From NCBI RefSeq assembly GCF_028389875.1, contig NC_084702.1, positions 62,722,553-62,786,552 on the forward strand: a DNA stretch of 64,000 bases, written 5' to 3'. A program made the position numbers and the translations under genes. The notes under the pieces are model-generated. The model did not search any database and was not told the DNA's origin. It worked only from the letters and a program-made list of their open reading frames with translations. The number at the start of each line of letters is the position of its first letter. The stretch's first letter is position 1. Source of the DNA: Rhea pennata. Taxonomy: Eukaryota > Chordata > Aves > Rheiformes > Rheidae. This document shows positions 25,834 to 37,660 of this stretch, one piece after another.

Positions 25834-26658
25834 TTAGGATGCTGGGGAAGGGGAGGATCTGAGGCAAGAACCACGGCAGGAAACTGTGGCTAAGGCTGCT
25901 GCTGCAGCCAGCAGGACAAGGTCACTTGGTGTTGTCCTCAGACAGGCATAATGAAAATGCAGCCAGAGGCTGGGCTGAAGGCCAAGAAGCAGAAAGATCT
26001 GTAATACCTGGAGGACAAGGTGGCCTGAGTCTGTCCCTGCCATGGGCTCCCGAGCTGATTGCCTGTCTCCTGCTCTCTCCCAGCTCTGCTTCCAGCTGCC
26101 AGCTGACTTCCAGCCATGCCCCAGCCCTGCCTGCTCCTTTAACAACCCCGTATCTGCTATTACTGATGCTTTTATTGGCTGAAGACCTACAGCTTGGCTC
26201 CCTACCACGCCGCTCGCTTGCCTTGTGGGCTGCCTTTTCCTTCCTCTGTCCGTGACCGCAGCCCTTAGCTCCCGACCCTGCTCCAGTCCTTTCCCAGTCT
26301 CCTGCTTCAGTCTGGCCCAGATCCTGTGGCTGTACTGACCAACCACACACAACAGGCCCAAGTGCCCACGGCCAGGGTCCTTGGCACCACCACTCCACCA
26401 GGCACAGGGATGTTTTAGGGCCTTCATGCAGGTGCTTTCATCAAGGTGGTCACAACAGGCAACACAGGGCTCGTGTGCTTTTTCTTGTGGTATATTTACT
26501 ACCTCTAACAGACCATGGCAGGATGGCAGAGAAGAAGGAAGTCTTCGTGGCTTGTCCTGAGGGCTGGTGGAGAGCAGGGTGAGGAGGGGACTGCTCCCCA
26601 CCAGGCAACCTGGGCAAAGCAGGGCCACAGCGGAGCAGAGACTCCAGAAAAGGGACAA
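25834..26658 (-). other. Long open frame in GC-rich block, probably non-coding
   Basis: On the minus strand 274 codons are free of stops, the longest in the window. The first codon is TTG; the first ATG is at 26425-26427, which leaves 197 codons. The translation starts with a hydrophobic stretch (residues about 5-22) and has two more hydrophobic parts near the end, around VLQIFLLLGL and LVLLAAAAALA, but no conserved domain that I know. Other frames are open here as well: 158 codons on minus (25922-26398) and 109 codons on plus (25926-26255). This points to a locally low stop frequency rather than selection. No splice structure was found. An old unrecognised repeat or a lineage-specific gene is possible. 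Confidence 0.2.
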
Positions 26659-27685
26659 AGTGCCAAACTTCTCAGGGACAGGAAAAAGAGACTACCTAGG
26701 GATCCAGAGGAGACAGAGCTGTTTGCTGCAATTCAAAATAACAGTGATAGACTGAATCCAGGCCTGGAGGAACCTGCACATGGGGCAGATGTTTCAACCT
26801 GGTTTTCTCTATTTTCTTTCTTCCATATTATCTGTTTAACATACATACACATCCTACCACATTGGTCCTACTACAGGGACTTTAACAGGGGCCATGCATA
26901 TTATGCCACAAGAAGAAAACGATACAAAAGCTTTTGAAATAACTCTAGTGCTTGAGGGAGTCAGCTAAAGGAGAAACTGCCCACACAGTTTAGTGTTTGT
27001 TAGATGCTTTTCACAGGTAGAAAGCCATTTGAATATAAGTTCAGATGACAAGTCATTCCCCTGAGTTGACTTGATCACAGCAAGGAAACAAATGCAGGGC
27101 CCTCTGACCTCTTGACTGAATTTCTTTTGAGTTCCTCCAGCCCAAAAGCATTCTGGATGTTGAAGAGTATCCTGGCAGCTTCACACATGCAGTCTCATGC
27201 CAAGTGTACTGCTTATCCCACTGATGCATGTGTGTGTTTTGGAGGATGGAATGTAAACTGGAAACTGTTTTAATACAAATGGTTTAACTTAGTAGTATAT
27301 AAATGACTTGCATGCAGCTATCTAATCCAAGGAAGTTCTCTAGACTCCTCCAGACTCAAAGCTTAATAACAAACTCTAAGGTTTATACTGTAAATCAATG
27401 CATGATTAAATCATGTAAATGAATATAAATCTAATTTTATGAATTAAATATTTATATAATGCAAATTAGTATTCAGTGCATCTAGCTCCATTTCAAAAAT
27501 GGTAGATTAGTGACTGTACTGTTTCTCTCTAAACTGGGTCACCAAAATAAAACCTTCCTTTTATCATTTTACTTCATTTATTAACAAATGTGTAGTCACA
27601 GTTCTGCTTTTACTGAGATGAACTGTGCAAAATATTTCCTATTTGCCAAGAGAGTGCCCTAATTGACAGTACTTATTTATGCATG
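26659..27685. other. Non-coding stretch, nothing recognised
   Basis: A 140-codon plus-strand open frame (26515-26937) enters from the GC-rich block. It has no domain and ends in a basic, Tyr-rich tail. The remainder is AT-rich and plain. Confidence 0.45.
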
Positions 27686-27791
27686 AGTGTGTGTATGTGT
27701 ACCTGATAAATGTATGTGCACGCAAACACACACACATATGCTGTATGGGTGCATATATGTTTATACGTTGTATGTATGTACTGTGTGTGTT
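27686..27791. repeat. Degenerate GT/CA/ATGT microsatellite
   Basis: GTGTGTATGTGT, then GTATGTGCACGC, a CA run (CACACACACA), then TATGTATGTA and a final GTGTGTGT. The mixture of interrupted units shows an old, decayed microsatellite. The open frames across it are repeat-derived Cys/Tyr/His-rich artefacts. Confidence 0.75.
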
Positions 27792-28150
27792 GGGGAGGAA
27801 GACGCAGGAACATACACTCAATTCCACGTGTAGATCTTTGCATGGAATGAGTAAAGATTCAGGGAGTCAGAGAAGGTTGAGCACAATCAGTGCAGCAGTC
27901 ACGTGGTTAGTGAAATGGCTGGGGAGTCCACAGTTCTGCTTTTGGATCCAACTACAGTTTCTGTAAAAACATAGAAACAATCCATGCAGTAGGCCCCAAA
28001 GCCCAGGGATTTTTATTCCTGAGTGCTCCAATCATCAGGCTAAAGGCTTATTCCCTCTTTGACCAATTAATTTTTAAAAATATCCTTCCGAGGTTAGCAG
28101 GAGAACAGTCTACAGCCTGGTGCTCAGAGTATCCTCCTCAGAGGTGAGCA
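27792..28150. other. Non-coding stretch, nothing recognised
   Basis: No gene or repeat recognised. Two CACGTG E-boxes occur near 27824 and 27900. Confidence 0.45.
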
Positions 28151-28172
28151 GTGTGTCCTTCAGTGGACACAC
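28151..28172. repeat. 8-bp perfect inverted repeat
   Basis: GTGTGTCC at 28151-28158 and GGACACAC at 28165-28172 with a 6-base centre. Small hairpin potential; no known role. Confidence 0.7.
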
Positions 28173-28184
28173 TCTCTTCCACAT

Positions 28185-28210
28185 CTTAGGTATCAGCTTA
28201 GGTATCAGCT
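28185..28210 (+). repeat. 12-bp exact tandem duplication
   Basis: CTTAGGTATCAG occurs twice head to tail (28185-28196 and 28197-28208), followed by CT. A recent-looking local duplication. Confidence 0.85.
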
Positions 28211-28636
28211 GCAACAATTATACAGCTGTATCAAAGGAACTTACTCCTTCATAGCTCCTTCTGTCTCTTTATTTTAAATAAAAGCACTCACTGCCACTGT
28301 GTTTTATGGTGGGCCTAATCCTGTGGATATGCCTTAAGTGTGCTCTGAAGCTGCCTTCCAAAAAAAAGCAGATGAATTTCTTAGTTTTGGAACCCAGTGG
28401 CACATTAGTGGAATATAGGAGTTAAGTTTTTAGGATTCCTAAGACTGAGATGTTTTGAGGTTGCCGCAGAAAGGGAACTTAAGGAATTTAAGATAGCCCC
28501 AAGATTTAGGTAGGTAATGACCAAGGTTTTTGAAGTTCACAAATCTCAGGTGGATAATGTCCCCTGCTATGCACAGTTTTGTGAACTCAGCTTTTATCAA
28601 CTGCCTCCCTCACATCTTTATGTGTTAGAAGTCCAT

Positions 28637-28671
28637 GATATATATATATATAGATATGTATATATAAACAG
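28637..28671. repeat. TA microsatellite
   Basis: Run of alternating T and A with two G interruptions (TATAGATATGTATATA). It explains the Tyr/Ile-rich open frames on both strands. Confidence 0.75.
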
Positions 28672-29455
28672 TAGGACTTGGCAAAGAGTTGGCATAAATA
28701 AGGAGCCAGAAATAAATCATCTTGTGAAAATATAATAAAGAGAAAACAGAGGTTTTGAAATTAAAGGAAGTCCTTTTTTCTCCTTGCTTCTGCTTTCTAA
28801 GAAGAACTGAAAGTGTTTGCAGCAACCATCATGAAGGAGGCTGCTACCACTGGTATATCTAATGCTGTAAGTTAGTGAAACCCTCATAAAACCCTGCCAG
28901 AAAGCATGCAAACCCAGGAGCTGCAGAAAAGGCTGACAGCTGGCTTCCTGGAGAAGGACCCATGTCTTTACAAGGGAACCTGCTGAGTATTGCACTACTG
29001 GGATATGTGATAGATACAGCAGCACACAGCATGCTTGTGTGTAAATTGTATACAAAAGATTGCACTTGAACAGGAAGTTTCCCCATTATAGGAAGCATCT
29101 GCTATTTAGTCTGTATTGCAGTCTAAGTAATAATGACCTGTAATAACACTACACATGAGAACTGAACTCAAAGTCTTTTGTGAGTAGGCTAGAAGATATC
29201 TAGAGCTCCACAATCCCCTGAATCTATTGACCAAGTGGAAAAAAGATCTCACTCATTTGGAAGTTATGTCCTTCAATCAAAGAAACACTGATCTAGAGAA
29301 CATAGCAGACTGATTTCCTCCCCCACAAAAGGATACAAGAAATTAAGCAGGAAGGATCAGGAGAAGTTAAGATCAGCAAGCAGGAGTCCTGTACCAGTCT
29401 GTGTAACCCCTGTGTACATAGGGCCAGATGAATAGACCTGCCCCACTGCTAGGAA
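28672..29455. other. Non-coding stretch, nothing recognised
   Basis: Open frames up to 112 codons on the minus strand with no domain. No repeat recognised. Confidence 0.45.
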
Positions 29456-29488
29456 GGGAAAGGGAAAGGGGATTGCTAGGAAAAGGGG
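29456..29488 (+). other. Possible G-quadruplex, one long loop
   Basis: GGG at 29456-29458, GGG at 29462-29464 and GGGG at 29468-29471, with AAA loops, then GGGG at 29485-29488 after a 13-base loop. The first three tracts are ideally spaced; the long last loop weakens the prediction. Confidence 0.35.
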
Positions 29489-31870
29489 CTGGTATGAGAA
29501 TGGGAAAGGCAGGCATAATGCTAACATGGTCCATGTTCTTTTACCCTCTTCCCGCTCTCCTATCTGGATTCCAAAGAACGATCTTTAATATTCCATCCAA
29601 CACCAAAAAAGAAAGAGGGACCACCACAGTTTATAGTATGTTGTTGAATACACAACTATGATTGCAGTGTGGCTAATAGTATGAAAATCTTCAATATCTA
29701 ACAAAGAAAAAGGCTAGGTAATAATGAAGCCTTATTTATCACTGCTTTCCCTACAACATTATATTTTATTTCCTACATAATAAAAACAAAAAGCAGAAGA
29801 CTTGCAACAGAGCCTTTCCAGGCAGTGGTTGTGCTATGGGATGTATTATCTAACACATGCATGCAGAGTAAAGCAGCCAGTGGATGTGAGTATCTCTCCA
29901 CACATTGTGAGTGCTCTGAGTAATCGCTTGTCAAATGTTAACATTACATGGAATACTTCAAAAATCAATCAAGAAGCCAGAACATGTTAGACCCATTTAC
30001 CACAGCCTAATCAACCAAGTAAGCTCAAACCATTAAACTAATTATGACTGGCCGAAATAATTAAGGATTCCCTTCTCACGTGATATTGTCAGAATTCTTT
30101 GTTATGGAACAACTGCATGATCATTAGTAAACACCATGCATGTGGCCAGACATTTGCCAGATTTGATAAACAGCCCTTGTTCTTGAGAAACTTTGGTGGC
30201 CTTTGTCAGCCACAGTCAGTGATAAATAAGTAAGAACAAGCAGCTGAAATGTTCAGGGAAGTTTTCTTGGGAAGATCATTTTTTGGTGGGAAAAGAGAAG
30301 ATGGTAACTGACATATGAGTGCCTCTATAAAACTGCTGGATTTATTGCCAGAAGAGTGCTCGCTCTATCCTGTTTGCACAAAGCAAAAGTAACCCCTGAT
30401 GACTGATTAAGTTAACTGGATGTCTGCATTCCACAGATCTTTCCCGAGGATTTACACTATGCCAGGTCATTTCTCATATTTATGGTTGATCTAGAATAAA
30501 GTCAGAAAACAACTTTGCCTTTCCTGGCAAATATTCAACAAATTCTATAGAGGTACCAGTTGCAGCTTTCTAAGTAAATTGATCTTCATTCATCATAAAT
30601 GTGTACACAGATGTAGACAAGCAGGCATGTTAAGTTCTTCACTGTGTGCACTGTGTTTGGATTTTATATTTAAAATACACTTCTGGTTTTATCAGTTCCT
30701 TTCTGATATAAAGATTAATGTGATAAATTTTGATCCATTTGATAATAATATCAATTATGAGTGACAATTTTCTTCTTCTGAAGCCTTAATACTGGGCTTT
30801 AGATCTAACTTATGCTGAAGTAAAAATGGTTTCAGGTGTAAACCTGTTTCTGGGCCCACCTTTCAATCCATTTAGTACTCACTTGCATTCTTAGTGTATT
30901 AGTTCAGGTCTAAATTTGGGAAAAGCCAAAGAAGTCTCCCACCTGAACTGAACTGGTTATGTAAATTTGTCCTTACAGTACTGCGGGTAGGGTGAAAAAT
31001 CAGGCCAAATATCAGAGCCAGCATATTTGAAGTATGCAGAATGTGCTTTTGTTCATAAAATGTTATGAGCTTAAAATAATTGAAAAGTCTTTCAGCTGTG
31101 GTCAAAGCCTTTTTCTAAGTGGAGGGCTGCACAAGCAGATGACAAGGCCACGTCCTGCATCGTGCCAAGCAGGGTGACATGGGAGTACGGTGCCTAAATA
31201 ACATTTTATCAGTTGAGTCTTACTCCTTTGTGGCTGCTTAACATCATTTTCAAAAGGGTCAGTAATTTGTGTGGGAATGGTGGAAGGCAATCTTTCCCCC
31301 AGTTATTGCCTGGCTAATGATTAAAGCAATCCCTGGGAAACAGCAGACATGGCTTTCAGTCACCTGGGGCCGAGGGCAGCCAACAACCTGCTCCCAGGTG
31401 GTGGTGCTTTACAAATGAAGAAGGTGGTGGGGCTCCTTAATACCTCTTTCACCAGCACCTGCCCTGGAGGAATAGCTCCTGTGGATGGAGCTACCCAGGG
31501 AGCATCTCCAGGCCAAGCGCAGGGGCCGGGGGTTCAGAAATGCTCCTGTGCCGATCATTCCCTTTCGGTCAGCCTCAGACCAGCTCCCTCCTCGGCACAC
31601 GGGAGCACTGTAAGTCCGCTGCACACAGCTGAGGCCTGTCTGCGAGGTGACCTAAGGGATCCTGCTGAGACCGCGGCAGGCTTTTGGGCACCGTGATGTT
31701 GAATTTGGGCACCCAAAGTAGGTGCTCGGAGCCCAACTGTAGCTGCCTGGGAAAGCCAGTGCCTTGGCAGCCTCTCAAATGATAGATTTGCAGGAGCAAA
31801 CATAAGGTTTGCTTTGGTTTGGTTTTGAAACTGTTTTTATTAAATGCACCTGAGAGCCTGACATAGAATA
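29489..31870. other. Non-coding stretch, nothing recognised
   Basis: AT-rich to about 31.3 kb, then slightly GC-richer (31.3-31.75 kb), where short open frames overlap on both strands. Nothing identifiable. Confidence 0.5.
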
Positions 31871-31930
31871 TTTTACAGAGAGAAAATCTCTGTAAAAAGA
31901 AAATCTCTCAAAGAAAATCTCTGAGAGAAA
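31871..31930. repeat. Hairpin plus AGAAAATCTCT tandem repeats
   Basis: TTTTACAGAG at 31871-31880 and CTCTGTAAAA at 31888-31897 form a perfect 10-bp inverted repeat around a 7-base loop. AGAAAATCTCT is repeated at 31881, 31898 and 31912, so the hairpin and the tandem array overlap. Confidence 0.8.
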
Positions 31931-33675
31931 TTCTGGAACAATGAGTTTTGACCACCTTTCTCTAGGGATGGATTATGCTTGAGAATAGCACAGTATGGTT
32001 GTTATAAAGTATTCCAGATATGATGATCAGAAAAAATCTGAATTCAGTAATGAAGAGGTTAAAGCGTGCGCAGTATTTCTTGAACTTACAGGCCTACTTC
32101 ATAAAACAGTGAAAAGACCACATTTTATAGTTTAATGCAAGCCTTTTTTTTTCCTTCTGAAAAATGACCTGACAGGAAATATAAACAGGCCTTTGCAGAA
32201 CTACTTTAAGATCACTTTTTATCTTTCATCGTATTTTCTAGCAGCTATGTTTTATTATAAACTGTATAAGCAGAGTTGGGGAAACAACACAGAAAGAGGA
32301 GCATGAACCCATGAAAGATTGATGCAAAGTGCTGTGAGGAACTCTTACGGGAGAATTTGACCTTTCTCTTTTGCCTTTTTCTGCACGTATGTGCGTTTTC
32401 CCTGAGCAAAAGGGCATTCCCTTCCAGCTGTGCTCTGATAAGTAAACCAGTCTGAAGTACTGTCTCCATTTTGAAATAAACACTCAGTGCTTATATTTTG
32501 CATATTTATTTATAATGCAAAACTTGTCCCCTTAAAATAATTCCTTCACACATCCTTAATATATTTGCACATCCACACAAGGTCAAACACACCACAAGAT
32601 AGAAGAATGTCATATTAAGTCTCCATAGCCAAGCTGTCAGAAGTTAGAAAATTCCAGACATGGTTGAATACCAGGCTGAATTAGTCTTCCTCACACAGAG
32701 ACATTATGATTCCCTCTTTCATTTCAGGGTTATATATTATTTTCCCTTGCCTCATGGAGCGCACAGAATGGACACTGTCTGTTTAACTAGCAGCTATTCA
32801 CTATTTTTCTTCATCTTGGTTGTTCAACTCATGGCTCAGTTTGGGTTTTACTGCTTGCTCTTCACTATGGGTTTTCTACAACATTCGTCACTCCAGGATG
32901 TGAGTGCACCACCAGCAGGAATGTACAACCATCCTGAAATATGTGTCTAAGCATGTGTACATGAAATGCCTGTGTGATTGGTGTGCTGCAGCCAACTTTA
33001 CAATATTTTATTCTTACAAACAAACCTTCTTCTGCATAGGTATGAGCTGACCTTAGTGTGGAACAGAAGCTCTACAAAGTGTGTCCATATTCTTTAATAT
33101 GAGGTTGGTCTGGAGTATATATGAAAATATATATCCCAGCTGTTTGAGAGGCCAAACTAAAGGCCTCACCATTACAGCCTGTTAGTTTTACAAGACAGAA
33201 TCAGCATGCCTCCCTTTCCTGCTATGGGCAGGTAAACACCACCTTTAAAGGCAATTTTGATAGGACAAGATGAGTCTTAGACTACATGGCTGGGCATAGA
33301 AAGAGGAGAGCGTCCTTATGGTCTCATCTTTCATGCAGGACTTTATTGTGAGTCAGTGAAATTGTTCTGCCTAGGTCAAGGGGAGAGCAAAGCAGCCTTG
33401 AACTGTTGCAATGAACACATTCCACATATTTGCCATTTTGCATGGATTGTCATGCAATACTTTTAATTGGGGTACTGCTAAAAATAAATTGACCACCAAA
33501 AGATATGGTCTAGAGATGAAATTCTAGATCCTATAGAAGGTAGACATCAGGCTTAGGACTTTGTGTGAGGTGGACAAAGATTGACAAACTGGAATAAGCA
33601 AATAAATGGATTGTCATTCCTTTGCTTAGGATTTCTGGCTGACTAATGGTAAAGCAGCATTTATGCCACAGATAG

Positions 33676-33677
<2 letters not shown>
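31931..33677. other. Non-coding stretch, nothing recognised
   Basis: AT-rich. A 96-codon plus-strand frame (32660-32950) contains a hydrophobic FFFILVV stretch but no domain. Nothing firm. Confidence 0.5.
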
Positions 33678-33717
<40 letters not shown>

Positions 33718-33769
33718 CTCTGTGTGTGTGTACGTATACATATATAATATGTATATGTATGTGTATTCA
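33678..33769. repeat. GT microsatellite, about 19 units, with degenerate tail
   Basis: An uninterrupted GT run from 33678 to about 33716, then TTCTC, a second GT run, and an ATACATATATAATATGTATATG tail. This is the longest pure dinucleotide tract in the window, so the best polymorphic-marker candidate and a possible Z-DNA former. The His/Thr-rich frames on the minus strand are its translation. Confidence 0.9.
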
Positions 33770-34083
33770 TTCCTAGTGCAAATCTTCCTGGCCGACCTGT
33801 TCCTACAATGTAGGCAGATCTGTATGTGAGGACTAATGCGTGAGTAAGACAAACCACAGTTAAAGTATATTCAACGGGGTTGTCATGGAGACTTGCCAAT
33901 TACATTTCTCTTATAACTGATCAGTTCACCAACTGATCAATTTTCACTTGCTCTCTCTCAGCCTGTCATCTCCATTTATCAGCCAAACCTCTTTCATTGC
34001 CTCAGCTTCAGTTGGACACAGGCCTATTTCAGATAGTTTTTTAAAATTCCTCATAGATAAGGCTTTTATATATTTTCTACAGC
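33770..34083. other. Non-coding stretch, nothing recognised
   Basis: Nothing recognised between the microsatellite and the hairpin pair. Confidence 0.5.
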
Positions 34084-34136
34084 CTTAATTTGCCTGCATG
34101 GCAAATTAAGAGATGCTATCTATATATAGTATCTTA
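34084..34136. repeat. Two adjacent inverted repeats
   Basis: First: CTTAATTTGCC at 34084-34094 and GGCAAATTAAG at 34100-34110, a perfect 11-bp stem around TGCAT. Second, starting immediately after: a palindrome-like stretch centred on CTATATATAG, with GATGCTAT facing ATAGTATC (one mismatch that can pair as G-U in RNA). Two stems back to back could be a cruciform or a small structured RNA; neither role is shown. Confidence 0.7.
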
Positions 34137-34523
34137 CAAATGGTTTTGATTATTTTTATAACACTTGACCCTATGAACAATTCAAAGAATTAACAATGTA
34201 TCAGTTTTAGCAAAGTGAAAATATTTTTGAAAAGTATGTGCATTTCAAATATGTGCTATCAGGATGTCTTTCTTGACCTATACACAGACTTAGCCCAGAA
34301 CTGACACTTAAATAATTTAAAATTAAGCTGCAGATTCTCTATTACTCTATTATTCTAATGTCTATCAAAAAAAAATCTACTCTGATTAGTGAGTGAAATC
34401 ATTGGCTTCACAGTTTAACTCCTTCTTCAGCTTGTTAATTGTACCTATGTGGGACTGGCCCAGTTTATAAGATCTGGTTCTAAAAACATGATGTGAGGAA
34501 ATATTCTGAACGTTGGGAATGTT
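34137..34523. other. AT-rich non-coding stretch
   Basis: Nothing recognised; a run of nine A lies near 34368. Confidence 0.5.
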
Positions 34524-34583
34524 GCATGCATATATTAATATATCTTAATGTATTTTAATATATATTATTTATTGCATATATTT
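34524..34583. repeat. AT-rich low-complexity tract
   Basis: Repeated ATATTAATATAT / TTTTAATATAT units between two GCATAT copies. Low-complexity, old. Confidence 0.65.
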
Positions 34584-36728
34584 TTGAGGCAACGATACCC
34601 TGTCTTGTAAGCAATAGTCCGGTGTACAAAAAAGCAAACATAAAAATACTGGTCATAAATAGTTAAGCATTTAGATTTAGTGGTCAGTTGAAAGTGCCTT
34701 GTAGATGTGTTCCTTAAAGACTGACTGTCTTCACTCTGCATTAATATAATTTACTGGCAGAGATGACAGCCTTGTAACAGATTATGGAATGTGTTGCTCA
34801 TAGCTTTCTTAAATGCTGATTTGTTGACACATACTACCATGTCAGTGAGGTAGCCACGGGCTGATAGATCACGGGTCTAGCTGAAGCTGAGTAGTCCTGG
34901 AAAACAGACACTCCTCTGGCATAGCACAGAGCTGTCTCCTGGTAGGTAGAATTTGCTGTTTTCATTACCAATTTCTCTGACCAGAAAAATTATCTCTAGC
35001 AGTGGTTAAGATCTCTGCAGTATATGCTATCACACATGAACCAGACCGTGCAAAGAGAAGAGTGCAAAAAGCTGTACTCTTCATCTGAAGCTGACTGAAC
35101 TCACAGGAGGGGTTTTGCTGGCTTTGCTATGGGCACTGAACCCTTTACTTTCTCTCTGAAGGGAGAATTTGCTTTCTTTCTGAACATAAAGATAATGCAG
35201 AGATATGTAAGTCTGTCACTTTGCTACAGTCCATCGAGTTTCAGTAATGGCTCCATTGTAAGAGTAATTTCTGCTTTCAGGTGTACCTTGCAGGCTACAC
35301 AACATTCTTCTTTTCCCTCAATCCTCACTGTGGGAGCATAAAAATAATGATGCCATCCATCAGAAGTGCTCTTATCCCAGCCCACTTTCAATAACATCCA
35401 CTCCCTCAGGCAGATGTTGTTGTGAGCTAAGTGGAGAGCCATGTAGCAGTGACTGCATCGTGCAAAGCAGGGGACTGCACTGCACCCTCCAGTGCCAACA
35501 GCAGGGGAAAGGCTAAAGCCCCCCGAGCCATTCTCGTCTGGTAAACCTCCATCTCAAAGAGGCTTTAAGTGGCTGTGAGGATTCCCCCCTTTGGCTGTAT
35601 GCTGGAGAGTAAATGCAGAGCAAGTCTTTAAAAATATGCACATGCTTGAGTGGAAAGCACAGAAAGAGTTTGAGTAGCAGCGAATATGGAGGGCTATACA
35701 GCTGATTACGTCCTCATATCTCAGTGCAAAAAAAGAGCTTTGGTTAATATACAATAAAAAATATTTACCTAGGAAAATTTTACAGAACAATGAACATGAC
35801 CTGAAAAGTAATGGAAAAGGGAAATTCCTTCTGAATGAAGATTTTGACAGATAAATCCACACGGTTTAGAAAAGCTGATTGTAAAGACACAGGTAAGATC
35901 AGAACTTTTTGTGAATTCAAGAGGGACTTGTGTTTCCAGACAGGCTTGGCTGGTCTGGCCAGGAGCTGTAACTCGCTGTGTTGCTCAGGAGGCTCAGGAG
36001 GCAAAATGCAAGTTTCCTCACATAGTGCTGCCAGAAGACCCCGTTTTGGAGCAGCATGGGCAAACTTACATGAAAAAGTAATAATAATAGTTTCTTTGTT
36101 TGGCAACCAGAACTAACTAGTAACAGTGCGTTCCTTTCAGCTTAAAGCTCTATTTTGGGACTAAACCTGCCAGTAGAAAGAGAAAAGCAATATGTTGAGG
36201 TTCTTTTATGAATTAAATCTATGTTTACTGGGCAACAAAGAGCTAAATTATTATTTTTAGGGCCAGCACAATGCTTGGATTCCCAAAGCTGCCAGGAGAA
36301 AAGAGGCGCATGAACAATGACATTGTCTTCAGCACTGCGCTAGGAATCCACTAGGAAGCGTGAACAACACTGTCCCCTTAGGCTTTGTACCCTCGCTTCA
36401 GTTTCATGTTGATAACACCACTTTGATACTTTTCAAAACAGTGCACATATACCTTGAACTGAAAACAAAAAAAGGAACACAAAGAATTATCTTGTGAGCC
36501 AGAAGAACTGCCTAGGACCCAAAGGAGACCAGGGCCAAACACTCTGTAGCATGAACATGGCTAGCCAGGACCCAGCTCTAGGCCATTCTCTAGCTCCTCT
36601 TTATTTAGCAACATAGACATAGCCTGACCAGAGGCTAGAGCAAAGCAGAGGTTACAGATTCCAGGAAGGTTGGGAAAAGACTACATGAAAAGTTTCATGA
36701 ATGAAGAAGGATATTTGGCAAATATTAC
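34584..36728. other. Non-coding stretch with one strong isolated splice donor
   Basis: ACAG|GTAAGA with the junction at 35892/35893 is a near-ideal plus-strand donor. Upstream acceptor candidates such as TTTTGACAG near 35849 have weak pyrimidine tracts. The overlapping frame (35835-36116) has no domain. CTTTCAG at about 35274-35280 is a fair acceptor, also without a partner. Confidence 0.4.
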
Positions 36729-36752
36729 GATGATGGTGATGATGATGATGAC
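36729..36752 (+). repeat. GAT trinucleotide microsatellite
   Basis: GAT GAT GGT GAT GAT GAT GAT GAC: eight units with two single-base interruptions. Confidence 0.85.
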
Positions 36753-37441
36753 AACAATTATGAAGTGAGGCAGTACCAAAGAAAGAAATTATATGCCATC
36801 ACCTAAAATAATCTGTTTATATTTGATCTGTCACTACTGACAAAAGGTGAAAAAGAGGTAAATCGTTGATCTGGAAGCAAATGAATTTTTGGATTTTACT
36901 GCTTACAATGCTGTTTTCCAGCTATATCAAACAAAGCAGAGTACAGTCTGAGCAAAAATCATAGACCTTTGATTTTGCTTATCTCTGACATTCTGTATCA
37001 TTATCAGCAGAACTATGTAGATAAAAAAACCTATATCAAATAAAACTTTAGCTAAAGTATGGCATCTGGTTTATGTCAAACTTGGATGATTTTGTGTCTT
37101 TGATCATTCAGCTAAGGCAACAAGTCCAGCATTTGTAATAACTTATACTGGGCAGAATAACATCTGCCTCTGAGAAAACAAGGAGGGGTATCATTAATCT
37201 GTTTTTACATAAACAGTGAGTTCTTATAGCTCTTTAATCTGAAGAGGATAGATCCTGAGCTGGAATGAAACACCTAAGTGCCAGCCAGGTTCAGCAAAGA
37301 GTGAATAGTGTGTATACTGTAATTTATTGTGACATTGCTATTTTGTGATCTAAAACAAGACATTCACAGTGTTGAAAATACTTGAGAGACAACTATTTGT
37401 GATCCATAGATGCATTGTCTATATTTTCTTTTCTCTTAAAG
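36753..37441. other. AT-rich non-coding stretch
   Basis: Nothing recognised. Confidence 0.5.
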
Positions 37442-37467
37442 TTTTTTTTTCTTCTTTCTTTTTTTAC
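37442..37467 (+). repeat. T-rich tract
   Basis: T9, then CTTCTTTCTTTTTTT. Low complexity; possibly the tail of a lost retrocopy on the minus strand, but no body was recognised. Confidence 0.6.
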
Positions 37468-37604
37468 TCTATTCTTTGTCTACTAAGTCATTGCACTGTC
37501 CTCTAAGAACCTTCGGGCTATTAATTAAACTTAGATATTCTTGATATCTTTCAGTACTGAAGTCACTAAAATATTTCAGAACATTTATTGGAGCATGCAT
37601 ACCA

Positions 37605-37660
37605 TCAGCCTATATTTATTAATGCAAATATGCAAATGGTTAATGCCTGGGCATATCCAA
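37605..37660 (+). promoter_or_regulatory. Tandem octamer (POU) element in AT-rich block
   Basis: Two perfect ATGCAAAT octamers abut each other at 37622-37629 and 37630-37637, preceded by TATTTATTA and followed by GGTTAATGC. The octamer is the core site of POU factors such as OCT1, OCT2 and OCT4, and directly abutting copies allow two POU molecules side by side. The surrounding 37560-37760 is non-repetitive and enhancer-like. Binding is inferred from motif. Confidence 0.45.

Noticed and set aside
27679..27966. Cys/Tyr/His-rich open frame as a small protein
   Set aside because: It is the translation of a degenerate GT/CA microsatellite.
33531..33899. His/Thr-rich open frame
   Set aside because: It is the translation of the GT microsatellite.
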